Shown here piece after piece: positions 49,962 to 56,907 of a stretch of DNA of 64,000 nucleotides. The stretch is from positions 124,001 through 188,000 of the forward strand of contig CAVSWH010000004.1 of NCBI GenBank assembly GCA_963731625.1, in the 5' to 3' direction. The translations under genes were made by a program, and so were the position numbers. The first letter of the stretch is position 1. Each line of letters opens with the position of its first letter. The notes beneath the pieces were generated by a model, which saw only the letters and a list, made by a program, of their open reading frames with translations, made no database searches and had not been told where the DNA came from. The DNA is from PALSA-555 sp963731625. GTDB taxonomy: Bacteria > Actinomycetota > Acidimicrobiia > IMCC26256 > PALSA-555.

Positions 49962-50498
49962 ATGACGCGAGTCGGACGTTGGGCGGTGGTCGCTGGTGTC
50001 GTGGCGGCGCTGGTGGCCGGGACGGCGGCGGCGGCCGCGGCGAAGCCCCGCCAAGAGTCCACGGCGAAGTACGCGAAGACGGTCTGTGGCGTCTACTCGA
50101 CGCTGATCAACCAGATCACGACGTATGCGGGCGCGATCGCGAACCTCGACCCGAGCGACGCGACGAACTACGCGAACCAGGCGACCGCGCTGACGACCCC
50201 GCTACTCACGACGGTGATGACGGACGAGACGACGTTGCAGAACGTCTACCCGGCGATCTCGAACGGGAAGAAGGTCGGCGCGTCGCTCGTCGCCAACGCC
50301 TCCGAGATCGCCCAGGGGCTGCACACGGCGCTCGGCAAGCTCGACCCGAGCAACCCGGGCTCGCCGGTCGACTTCCAGGCCTCGATCGAGACCCTGGCGA
50401 CGGGGCTGAGCGACCCGTTCAGCAAGATCACCAACCAGCAGCTCCTCACGGCCTTCCAGAAGGAGAGCAGCTGCAAGAGCGTCGTGACGGTGTCCTGA
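49962..50498 (+). CDS. Secreted protein of unknown function
   Basis: A 178-residue protein with a signal peptide (VGRWAVVAGVVAALVAGTAAAAAA, cleavage probably before AKPRQ). The mature part is Thr/Asn-rich and helical, with two Cys (KTVCGVYS and SSCKSV) far apart that could bridge the termini. GAGGAGGAG upstream of the ATG is a strong Shine-Dalgarno. It sits inside the proteasome region, between prcA and pafA, but export makes a direct role there unlikely. No family recognised. Confidence 0.65.
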   Translation: MTRVGRWAVVAGVVAALVAGTAAAAAAKPRQESTAKYAKTVCGVYSTLINQITTYAGAIANLDPSDATNYANQATALTTPLLTTVMTDETTLQNVYPAISNGKKVGASLVANASEIAQGLHTALGKLDPSNPGSPVDFQASIETLATGLSDPFSKITNQQLLTAFQKESSCKSVVTVS

Positions 50499-50535
50499 CG
50501 CTTCGGGGGACACCAGGACGCTCGGCGGGGGCCGG

Positions 50536-50541
50536 TACGCT
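50536..50541 (+). promoter_or_regulatory. -10 element (TACGCT) of pafA
   Basis: TACGCT ends six bases before GTG 50548. Confidence 0.6.
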
Positions 50542-50547
50542 CGCCGG

Positions 50548-51906
50548 GTGGAGCGCCGCATCTTCGGCCTGGAGAACGAGTACGGCGTCACCTGCACGCT
50601 GCGAGGCCAGCGCCGGCTGAGCCCCGACGAGGTCGCCCGCTACCTGTTCCGGCGGGTCGTCTCGTGGGGCCGCTCCAGCAACGTGTTCCTCGAGAACGGC
50701 GCGCGCCTCTACCTCGACGTCGGCAGCCACCCCGAGTACGCGACCCCGGAGTGCGACTCGATCGCCGACCTCGTCGTCCACGACAAGGCGGGGGAGCGCA
50801 TCCTCGAGGGCCTGGTCCGCAGCGCGGAGCAGCGGCTGCGGGAGGAGGGCATCCGCGGCGAGGTCTTCCTCTTCAAGAACAACACCGACTCGGCCGGCAA
50901 CTCGTACGGCTGCCACGAGAACTACCTCGTCGAGCGCGACGGCGACTTCACGAAGTTCACCGACGTGCTCATCCCGTTCCTCGTGACCCGCCAGGTCTAT
51001 GCCGGGGCCGGGAAGGTGCTCCAGACCGCCCGGGGCGCCATGTACTGCATCAGCCAGCGCGCCGAGCACATCTGGGAGGGCGTCTCGAGCGCCACCACCC
51101 GCTCCCGGCCGATCATCAACACCCGCGACGAGCCACACGCCGACGCCGAGCGCTTCCGCCGGCTCCACGTCATCGTGGGCGACTCGAACATGAGCGAGTA
51201 CACGACGTTCTTGAAGGTCGGGACGACCTCGATCCTCCTGCGGATGCTCGAGGAGGACCCGAGCCCGTGGCGGGACCTCACGCTCGAGAACCCCATCCGG
51301 GCGATCCGCGAGATCAGCCACGACATGACGTGCCGGCGCCGAGTCCGCCTGGCGAACGGGCGGGAGCTCTCCGCCGTCGAGGTGCAGGCCGAGTACCTCA
51401 CCCGGGCGCAGCGATTCGCCAAGAAGCGGGGGCTCTCACCGCTCGAGGCGCAGGCGCTCGAGATGTGGGAGCACGTCATGACGTGTCTCGAGAACGACCC
51501 GCTGAAGCTGCGCAGCGAGATCGACTGGGTCGTGAAGTACCACCTGATCGAGGCGTACCGGGAGCGTCACGAGGTCCCTCTGACGCACCCGACCGTCGCG
51601 CTCGTCGACCTCGCGTACCACGACGTCACGCGGTCACGGTCCCTCTACTACCTGCTGGAGCGCCGCGGTCAGGTCGACCGCACCGCGACGGACGACGCGA
51701 TCGACGTCGCGGTGTCGACGCCGCCCCAGACGACGCGGGCGCGTCTGCGCGGCTCGTTCATCAAGCGCGCGAAGGAGCGCAAGCGCGACTACACGGTCGA
51801 CTGGGTTCACCTGAAGCTGAACGACCAGGCGCAGCGCACCGTGCTGTGCAAGGACCCGTTCAAGGCGCGCGACGAGCGCGTCGAGCGGCTCATCGCGTCG
51901 CTGTAG
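50548..51906 (+). CDS. pafA: Pup--protein ligase
   Basis: A 452-residue paralogue of Dop that phosphorylates the Pup C-terminal Glu with ATP and joins it to substrate lysines. Seen: IFGLENEYGVTCTL, ARLYLDVGSHPEYATPEC (catalytic Asp in YLDVG), FKNNTDSAGNSYGCHENYLV and NTRDEPHADAERFRRLHVI, and the C-terminal PafA domain. It lacks the Dop-specific loop. Leaderless GTG start. Confidence 0.95.
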   Translation: MERRIFGLENEYGVTCTLRGQRRLSPDEVARYLFRRVVSWGRSSNVFLENGARLYLDVGSHPEYATPECDSIADLVVHDKAGERILEGLVRSAEQRLREEGIRGEVFLFKNNTDSAGNSYGCHENYLVERDGDFTKFTDVLIPFLVTRQVYAGAGKVLQTARGAMYCISQRAEHIWEGVSSATTRSRPIINTRDEPHADAERFRRLHVIVGDSNMSEYTTFLKVGTTSILLRMLEEDPSPWRDLTLENPIRAIREISHDMTCRRRVRLANGRELSAVEVQAEYLTRAQRFAKKRGLSPLEAQALEMWEHVMTCLENDPLKLRSEIDWVVKYHLIEAYRERHEVPLTHPTVALVDLAYHDVTRSRSLYYLLERRGQVDRTATDDAIDVAVSTPPQTTRARLRGSFIKRAKERKRDYTVDWVHLKLNDQAQRTVLCKDPFKARDERVERLIASL

Positions 51907-51940
51907 TGCCGCCCGCCGGGCGCCACCCGCCGGGGAAGCG

Positions 51941-52867
51941 GTGAGCGACCGCCTCGAGCGGCTCGTGAACCTCACCGCGACCCTGCTCGACACGCGCCGC
52001 CCGCTGACCCTCGAGGAGCTCGCCGAGCGCCTCGAGCCGTCCTACCCGGACGACATCGTGGCGCGCCGCCGCGCGTTCCAGCGGGACAAGGAGACGCTGC
52101 TCAACCTCGGGGTACCGGTGTTGACGCTCCCGACCGACGCGCTGACGAACGAGCTCGGCTACCGCATCCGCCCCGAGGAGTACTACCTGCCCGATCCCGG
52201 CCTGTCCGCCGCGGAGCGTGCCGCGCTCCAGGTGGCGGTGACGGCCGTGCGCTTCGAGGGCGGCGACGCGCGGGAGGGCCTCCGCAAGCTGGGCGGGTTC
52301 GACGGGGCACCGACGGCGGCGCTCGCCGCGCTCGACCCCTCGCCGGGCCTCGGCGAGCTCTTCGACGCGGTCGCGCGTCGGCGGCCGATCGAGTTCGACT
52401 ACCGCGGCGAGCGCCGGGGGCTCGACCCGTATGGGGTGCTGCACCGGCTCGGTCACTGGTACGTCATCGGACGTGACCGCGACAAGGACGCCCTCCGGTC
52501 GTTCCGTGTCGATCGGATGGACGGCCCACCGCACCTCGATGCCCCCGGCGGGTTCGACGCGCCGTCCGGGTTCGACGCGTCGGCGACTTTGCGTGCCGAT
52601 CCCCTCACTTTCGGCGACGACGAGCCCCTGACGGCGCGGGTGCTCGTCGACGCCTCCCACGCGGCGGTGGTCGTCGACGAGCTCGGCGAGTCGACGGTGG
52701 TGGAGCGTCGCGGGGACGGGAGCGTCATCGTCGAGCTGGCGGTCGTGAACCGGCCGGCCTTCCGCTCCTTCGTCCTCGGCCTGCTCGACCATGCCGAGGT
52801 CCTCGCCCCGGCGGCGTTGCGCGACGACATCGTGGACTGGCTGCGGGTGATCGTCGAGGCGCCGTGA
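51941..52867 (+). CDS. pafB: WYL-domain regulator PafB
   Basis: A 308-residue protein: N-terminal winged helix (RLERLVNLTATLLDTRRPLTLEELAERL), a WYL domain about residues 130-220 (RPIEFDYRGERRGLDPYGVLHRLGHWYVIGRDRDKDALRSFRVDRM) and a WCX domain at the end. With PafC it forms the transcription activator of the LexA-independent DNA damage response in actinobacteria. GTG start 34 bases after pafA; coupled to pafC by GTGA. Confidence 0.9.
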   Translation: MSDRLERLVNLTATLLDTRRPLTLEELAERLEPSYPDDIVARRRAFQRDKETLLNLGVPVLTLPTDALTNELGYRIRPEEYYLPDPGLSAAERAALQVAVTAVRFEGGDAREGLRKLGGFDGAPTAALAALDPSPGLGELFDAVARRRPIEFDYRGERRGLDPYGVLHRLGHWYVIGRDRDKDALRSFRVDRMDGPPHLDAPGGFDAPSGFDASATLRADPLTFGDDEPLTARVLVDASHAAVVVDELGESTVVERRGDGSVIVELAVVNRPAFRSFVLGLLDHAEVLAPAALRDDIVDWLRVIVEAP

Positions 52868-53814
52868 GCCCGGCCCTCGCCGCGTCGCGGCTGCGGCGCA
52901 TGCTGGCGCTGGTGCCGTGGATCCTGGCGCACCCGGGCACCACGATCGGCGACCTCGCGCAGCGCTTCGAGGTCCCCGTGTCCGAGCTCGAGGCCGATCT
53001 CGAGCTGCTGCCCCTGTGTGGCCTCCCGCCCTACAGCGCCGACCGGCTCATCGACGTCATCGTCGGCGATGACGGTGCGGTCGACATCCGCCTCGCCGAG
53101 TACTTCGAGCGGCCGCTGCGCCTCACCCCCTCGGAGGCGGTCGCGCTCGTCGCTGCGGGACGGGCGCTCCTCGCCGTCCCCGGCTCGGACGACGCCGGCC
53201 CGCTCGCCACCGCGCTCGACAAGGTGGAGCAGGCCCTCGGGGCTCGTGGCGTCCTCACGGTCGATGTCGGCAGCACCGACCAGCTCGAGCGGCTCACCGC
53301 CGCGGCGCACGACGGCGAGCAGCTCGAGCTCGACTACTACTCCGCTGCCCGCGACGAGCTCACGACCCGGGTTGTCGACCCGGTGCGGGTGTTCCACGCG
53401 GTCGGCGCCTGGTACCTCGCGGCGTACTGCCACCGCGCCGGCGCCGACCGGCTGTTCCGGGTCGACCGGATCCGCGCCGTCCGCCCGACGGGGGAGCGGG
53501 TGCCGACGCGTCCCGTCGCCGACGACGACCTGGCCGATCTCGTCTATCGGCCCGCGCCGACGGACCCGCGGGTGCGCCTGCGCCTGGCGCCCGACGCCGC
53601 GTGGGTTGCCGAGACGGTCCCGACCGAGGAGGTGACGCCCCGGCCGGGCGGCGGCTTCGACGTGGTGCTCGCCGTCAGCGGCCCCGCCTTCCTCGAGCGG
53701 CTGCTGCTCCAGCTGGGGCCCTCCGCACGCGTGCTCGAGCCGCCCGAGGCGGCCGCGGGCCGCGCCGACGCCGCCCGACGGGTCCTCGCGCGGTACGGCA
53801 CCGTGTCGGCTTGA
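52864..53814 (+). CDS. pafC: WYL-domain regulator PafC
   Basis: A 316-residue partner of PafB with the same layout: winged helix (RRMLALVPWILAHPGTTIGDLAQRFEV), WYL domain (GEQLELDYYSAARDELTTRVVDPVRVFHAVGAWYLAAYCHRAGADRLFRVDRI) and WCX region. The pafA-pafB-pafC order is the standard actinobacterial one. Confidence 0.9.
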   Translation: MSPALAASRLRRMLALVPWILAHPGTTIGDLAQRFEVPVSELEADLELLPLCGLPPYSADRLIDVIVGDDGAVDIRLAEYFERPLRLTPSEAVALVAAGRALLAVPGSDDAGPLATALDKVEQALGARGVLTVDVGSTDQLERLTAAAHDGEQLELDYYSAARDELTTRVVDPVRVFHAVGAWYLAAYCHRAGADRLFRVDRIRAVRPTGERVPTRPVADDDLADLVYRPAPTDPRVRLRLAPDAAWVAETVPTEEVTPRPGGGFDVVLAVSGPAFLERLLLQLGPSARVLEPPEAAAGRADAARRVLARYGTVSA

Positions 53815-53826
53815 CCGAAGGCGATG

Positions 53827-53849
53827 ACCCGCGTCGTGGATGCGCGGGT
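53827..53849 (+). terminator. Hairpin after pafC
   Basis: ACCCGCG (53827-53833) and CGCGGGT (53843-53849) with a nine-base loop, 13 bases after the pafC stop. No T tract. Probable transcript end or processing point. Confidence 0.45.
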
Positions 53850-53883
53850 GGGCGTGGAAGGATGAACTAGTGGAGCCGCGCCC

Positions 53884-54594
53884 GTGACGACTCGCCCACC
53901 CGGGTCGGATCCTGAGGCCCTGACCTTCCACGACGCGACGGCCACGCTGCCCGGCTCGTCCGGGAACGGGCCGCCGACCGACTCGACCGACACGCCGAGC
54001 ACGGCGGACACGCCCCCGTCGCGACGCAGCCGCACGAAGCGGATGCTCATCGAGTGGGTGGTGCTGATCGTCGCGGCGCTGGCGATCGCGTTCCTCATCA
54101 AGACGTTCCTCTTCCAGGCGTTCTACATCCCGTCCGGGTCGATGGAGCCGACGCTGATGATCGGCGACCGCGTCCTGGTCAACAAGCTGTCGTACGACTT
54201 CCACGACGTGCGCCGCGGCGACATCATCGTCTTCGTCGCGCCGAAGAGCGCCCAGAGTGACGGGATCACCGACCTGGTGAAGCGGGTCATCGGGCTGCCG
54301 GGCGAGACGGTCACCGGCCGCCCCGACGGGGACGTCTACGTGAACGGGCGCCGCCTGAACGAGCCGTACCTCCCGAAGGACACGCCGACGACGTTCTCGA
54401 GCGTGCCGCCGTTCTGCGGCCGTCCGCCTGACGGGAACCCGGGCTGTGTCGTGCCGCCGGGCCGGCTGCTCGTCCTCGGCGACAACCGGACCGAGTCGAA
54501 GGACGGCCGGTTCTTCGGGTCGATCCCGGAATCGTCGATCGTCGGCCGGGTGTTCATCAAGATCTGGCCGCTCGGCAGCATCGGGTTCATGTAG
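53884..54594 (+). CDS. lepB: Signal peptidase I
   Basis: A 236-residue type I leader peptidase. A disordered N-terminus of about 50 residues precedes one membrane helix (MLIEWVVLIVAALAIAFLIKTFLF), then box B with the nucleophile Ser (IPSGSMEPTL), and the general-base Lys in VKRVIGLPGE; box E is LGDNRTESKDGRFFG. It cuts Sec and Tat signal peptides at the outer face. GTG start with GGAG eight bases upstream. Confidence 0.92.
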   Translation: MTTRPPGSDPEALTFHDATATLPGSSGNGPPTDSTDTPSTADTPPSRRSRTKRMLIEWVVLIVAALAIAFLIKTFLFQAFYIPSGSMEPTLMIGDRVLVNKLSYDFHDVRRGDIIVFVAPKSAQSDGITDLVKRVIGLPGETVTGRPDGDVYVNGRRLNEPYLPKDTPTTFSSVPPFCGRPPDGNPGCVVPPGRLLVLGDNRTESKDGRFFGSIPESSIVGRVFIKIWPLGSIGFM

Positions 54595-55332
54595 TCAGCC
54601 GGGCGGGGTCGCGGAGCCCCACTCGGCGACGATCGCGACCATCCGCTCGACGTGGTCGCTGTAGAGGCCGTCGACGCCGTATCCGAGCATGGCGCGCAGG
54701 TGCCGCACCTCTTGGACGTCCCACGCGAAGGCGCGGATCCCGAAACGGTGGAACAGCGCGACGAGGCCCTTCGTCCACTCGCTGTAGTGCAGGTTCATCG
54801 CGTCGACGTGCGCGGTGGCGAGGTCGGCGGCGTGACGCTCGAGCGACTCGGGGAGGCGCCGCCGCCGCGTGGAGTGGACGAGCCGCACGTCGGTCGCGTC
54901 GGGGCGCAACGCGCGGAGTGCCTCGAGGTCGGGCGTGCACAGCCAGGTGCGTGCCGGCCTGCCGCCCTCGCGGGCGACCTCGACGAGCGGGCGTGCCGCG
55001 GCCGGGTCCTTCACGTCGATGGACAGGTCGTAGTCCGCACCGAGCTCGGCGTAGAGGTCGCGCAGGCGCGGCACGCCGTGGCGGGCGAGGCGCTCGGCGC
55101 GGGTGTCGTGGACGCGCAGCTTCCAGAGCCCGAACAGTGGGCCCCGGACGCCGGCGTCGTGGGTGAGCACGACCTCGCCGTCGGCGCTCAGCCAGGCGTC
55201 GCTCTCGAGGCCCCGGGCCCCGTGCTCGAGGCCGGCCCGGAAGGCCGGGAGGGTGTTGTCGGGGTGGAGGAGTCGGGCCCCCCGGTGGGCGAAGGTGATC
55301 GGCGCCACAGGGCCGAATCCTGGCCCAACCAC
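54595..55332 (-). CDS. Glycerophosphodiester phosphodiesterase
   Basis: A 245-residue GDPD-family barrel: TFAHRGARLLHPDNTLPAF (catalytic His and the Asn of P[ED]NT), GLESDAWLSADGEVVLTHDAGV (metal-binding Glu and Asp, second catalytic His) and DLSIDVKDP. It hydrolyses glycerophosphodiesters to glycerol 3-phosphate and alcohol. The start is not certain: GTG 55332 or GTG 55309; neither has a strong signal. Convergent with lepB, the two stops being adjacent. Confidence 0.85.
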   Translation of the reverse strand: MVGPGFGPVAPITFAHRGARLLHPDNTLPAFRAGLEHGARGLESDAWLSADGEVVLTHDAGVRGPLFGLWKLRVHDTRAERLARHGVPRLRDLYAELGADYDLSIDVKDPAAARPLVEVAREGGRPARTWLCTPDLEALRALRPDATDVRLVHSTRRRRLPESLERHAADLATAHVDAMNLHYSEWTKGLVALFHRFGIRAFAWDVQEVRHLRAMLGYGVDGLYSDHVERMVAIVAEWGSATPPG

Positions 55333-55380
55333 GCCCTCAAGTGGCCTCCCGGGGGGGCCGATCACAGGGTTGTGGCGGTA

Positions 55381-55722
55381 GTGATCAAGGCCGACTGTCC
55401 GGAGTGCGGCGTGGTCCGCCTGGGGACAGGGGACGTCACCGTCCGGGTCTGCACCGACGACGAGTCCGGCGCCTACTCGTTCCGCTGCGAGCAGTGCGGG
55501 TCCGCGGTGAGCCACCCGGCCCGTCCGGACGTCGTCGAGCTCCTGGTGCGGGCCGGCTGCGCGCACGTCCGCTGGCACCTCCCGAGCGAGCTCGCCGAGC
55601 GTCGCGGCGGTCCCCGCTTCACGAGCGACGACCTCCTCGACTTCCACCTGCTGCTCCGCGGCGAGGCATGGCAGAGCGAGCTGCAGGCGCTCGTCGGCCG
55701 GGCGGATCGCCTCAGCGGCTGA
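55381..55722 (+). CDS. Zinc-ribbon hypothetical protein
   Basis: A 113-residue protein with two CXXC knuckles (ADCPECGVV and FRCEQCGSAV) that should bind one zinc, followed by a helical region (DLLDFHLLLRGEAWQSELQALV). Common size and layout for a conserved actinobacterial protein of unknown role. GTG 55381 chosen, no clear Shine-Dalgarno. Divergent from the GDPD gene. Confidence 0.6.
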   Translation: MIKADCPECGVVRLGTGDVTVRVCTDDESGAYSFRCEQCGSAVSHPARPDVVELLVRAGCAHVRWHLPSELAERRGGPRFTSDDLLDFHLLLRGEAWQSELQALVGRADRLSG

Positions 55723-55765
55723 TCCGGGCGCGGGGCCCGACCGGGCCGCGCCACAAGCCCAGCGG

Positions 55766-55771
55766 TACGAT
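55766..55771 (+). promoter_or_regulatory. -10 element (TACGAT) of the tatC operon leader
   Basis: TACGAT followed about 12 bases later by AAAGGAG (55784-55790), so the transcript would have a short leader with a Shine-Dalgarno, and then a 34-codon frame before tatC. Confidence 0.5.
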
Positions 55772-55796
55772 CGGCTCCGCACGAAAGGAGCGTGTC

Positions 55797-55901
55797 GTGT
55801 CGCTCGGCCGGGCCGAGAGCCCTCCACGCCGTGCGAGACCGGCGGCACCTCCCCGTCTTCACCGCCTGCGGCATCTCGCCTCGGCGGACGCGACCTGCTG
55901 A
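55797..55901 (+). CDS. Possible 34-residue leader peptide upstream of tatC
   Basis: GTG 55797 lies six bases after AAAGGAG, the best Shine-Dalgarno of the neighbourhood, and opens a frame of 34 codons ending eight bases before tatC. The product is Arg/Pro/Ala-rich (VSLGRAESPPRRARPAAPP) and looks like no known protein; it is not TatA. The first codons contain a perfect CTCGGC-CGG-GCCGAG inverted repeat (55802-55816). It may act as a translated leader. Confidence 0.35.
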   Translation: MSLGRAESPPRRARPAAPPRLHRLRHLASADATC

Positions 55902-55909
55902 CCTAGCCC

Positions 55910-56677
55910 GTGGCCGTCCTCACCCGCAGCGACGACTCGAAGCCGAAGCCGTCCAAGGGGGCGAAGGACGGCCGGATGACGGTCGTCGAGCACCTCTCGG
56001 AGCTGCGCCGCCGGATCATCGTCTCGCTGGTCGCGTTCCTCTTCGCCGCGTCGCTCGCCTACTGGTTCGCGCCCGACATCATCCGGTTCTTCCTTCACTA
56101 CTACACGGACGCGACGCACGGGCAGGCGAACCACTTCATCTTCACCGGCCCGGTCGAGGGCTTCGTCACCCGCCTGAAGGTGGCGACCTATGCGGGCTTC
56201 GTCGCCTCGGCGCCGGTGTGGCTCTGGGAGCTGTGGCGCTTCATCACCCCGGGCCTGGACCCGCGCGAGAAGCGCTACGCGATCCCGTTCCTCGTCGCCT
56301 CGCTCCTCCTCTTCCTGGGGGGCGGCGCGGTCGCGATGCTGATCCTGCCGAAGGCGTTGAGCTGGCTCCTCCACGCGGGCGGCTCGGAGCTGCAGCCGCT
56401 GCTCACCGCCGACAAGTACCTCACGCTCGTCGCGCTCATGATCATCGCCTTCGGGCTCGCGTTCGAGTTCCCCGTCGTGATCATGTTCCTGCTCCTCGCG
56501 CGCGTGATCACGACGAAGAGCCTGCGGAAGCGCCGCCGCTGGGCGATCGTCGGGATCTTCGCCTTCGCGGCGATCATCACGCCGAGCCAGGACCCGTACT
56601 CTCTGTTCTTCATGGCCATCCCGATGTGCCTCTTCTACGAGGGCTGCATCATCTTGGGCAGGATCCTGAAACGATGA
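55910..56677 (+). CDS. tatC: Sec-independent protein translocase TatC
   Basis: A 255-residue six-helix protein: MTVVEHLSELRRRIIVSLVAF (the conserved HLxELRRR at the N-terminal cytoplasmic face), FTGPVEGFVTRLKVATYAGFVASAPVWLWELWRFITPGL and the ITPSQDPYS loop. It binds twin-arginine signal peptides. The usual tatA neighbour is absent. GTG start, no Shine-Dalgarno, probably dependent on the leader frame upstream. Its stop overlaps the next gene (ATGA). Confidence 0.92.
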   Translation: MAVLTRSDDSKPKPSKGAKDGRMTVVEHLSELRRRIIVSLVAFLFAASLAYWFAPDIIRFFLHYYTDATHGQANHFIFTGPVEGFVTRLKVATYAGFVASAPVWLWELWRFITPGLDPREKRYAIPFLVASLLLFLGGGAVAMLILPKALSWLLHAGGSELQPLLTADKYLTLVALMIIAFGLAFEFPVVIMFLLLARVITTKSLRKRRRWAIVGIFAFAAIITPSQDPYSLFFMAIPMCLFYEGCIILGRILKR

Positions 56678-56907
56678 CCCCGCGCCGCAGCACCTACAAG
56701 CCGCCGCGCCCGCGGCGGGAGATCGTGATCGCGGTCGCCGCGTCGGCCGTGCTCACCGTGCTCACCGGGGTGCTGGTCTGGGCCGTCGGCCCGCACGCGA
56801 GCAGCACGACGCCGTCGGCGCCGACGCTCACCGCGCCGCCGACCGTGGCGACGACCGCCCCGGCGACCCCCGCCTCGAGCACCCCGAGCACGCCGCCCAG
56901 CAGTTGA
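56674..56907 (+). CDS. Small membrane protein with Thr/Pro-rich outer tail
   Basis: A 77-residue protein with a basic N-terminus (PRRSTYKPPRPRRE), one membrane helix (IVIAVAASAVLTVLTGVLVWAV) and a Thr/Pro/Ser-rich tail. ATG overlaps tatC and the stop overlaps the TTG start of the helicase. Not similar to TatA/B. Function unknown. Confidence 0.6.
   Translation: MTPRRSTYKPPRPRREIVIAVAASAVLTVLTGVLVWAVGPHASSTTPSAPTLTAPPTVATTAPATPASSTPSTPPSS

Noticed and set aside
55797..55901. tatA in front of tatC
   Set aside because: The 34-codon frame has no hydrophobic helix or FGP-type amphipathic helix, so it is not TatA.
56674..56907. TatA/TatB-like protein after tatC
   Set aside because: Single helix is present but preceded by a basic stretch and followed by a Thr/Pro-rich tail; the amphipathic helix of TatA/B is missing.
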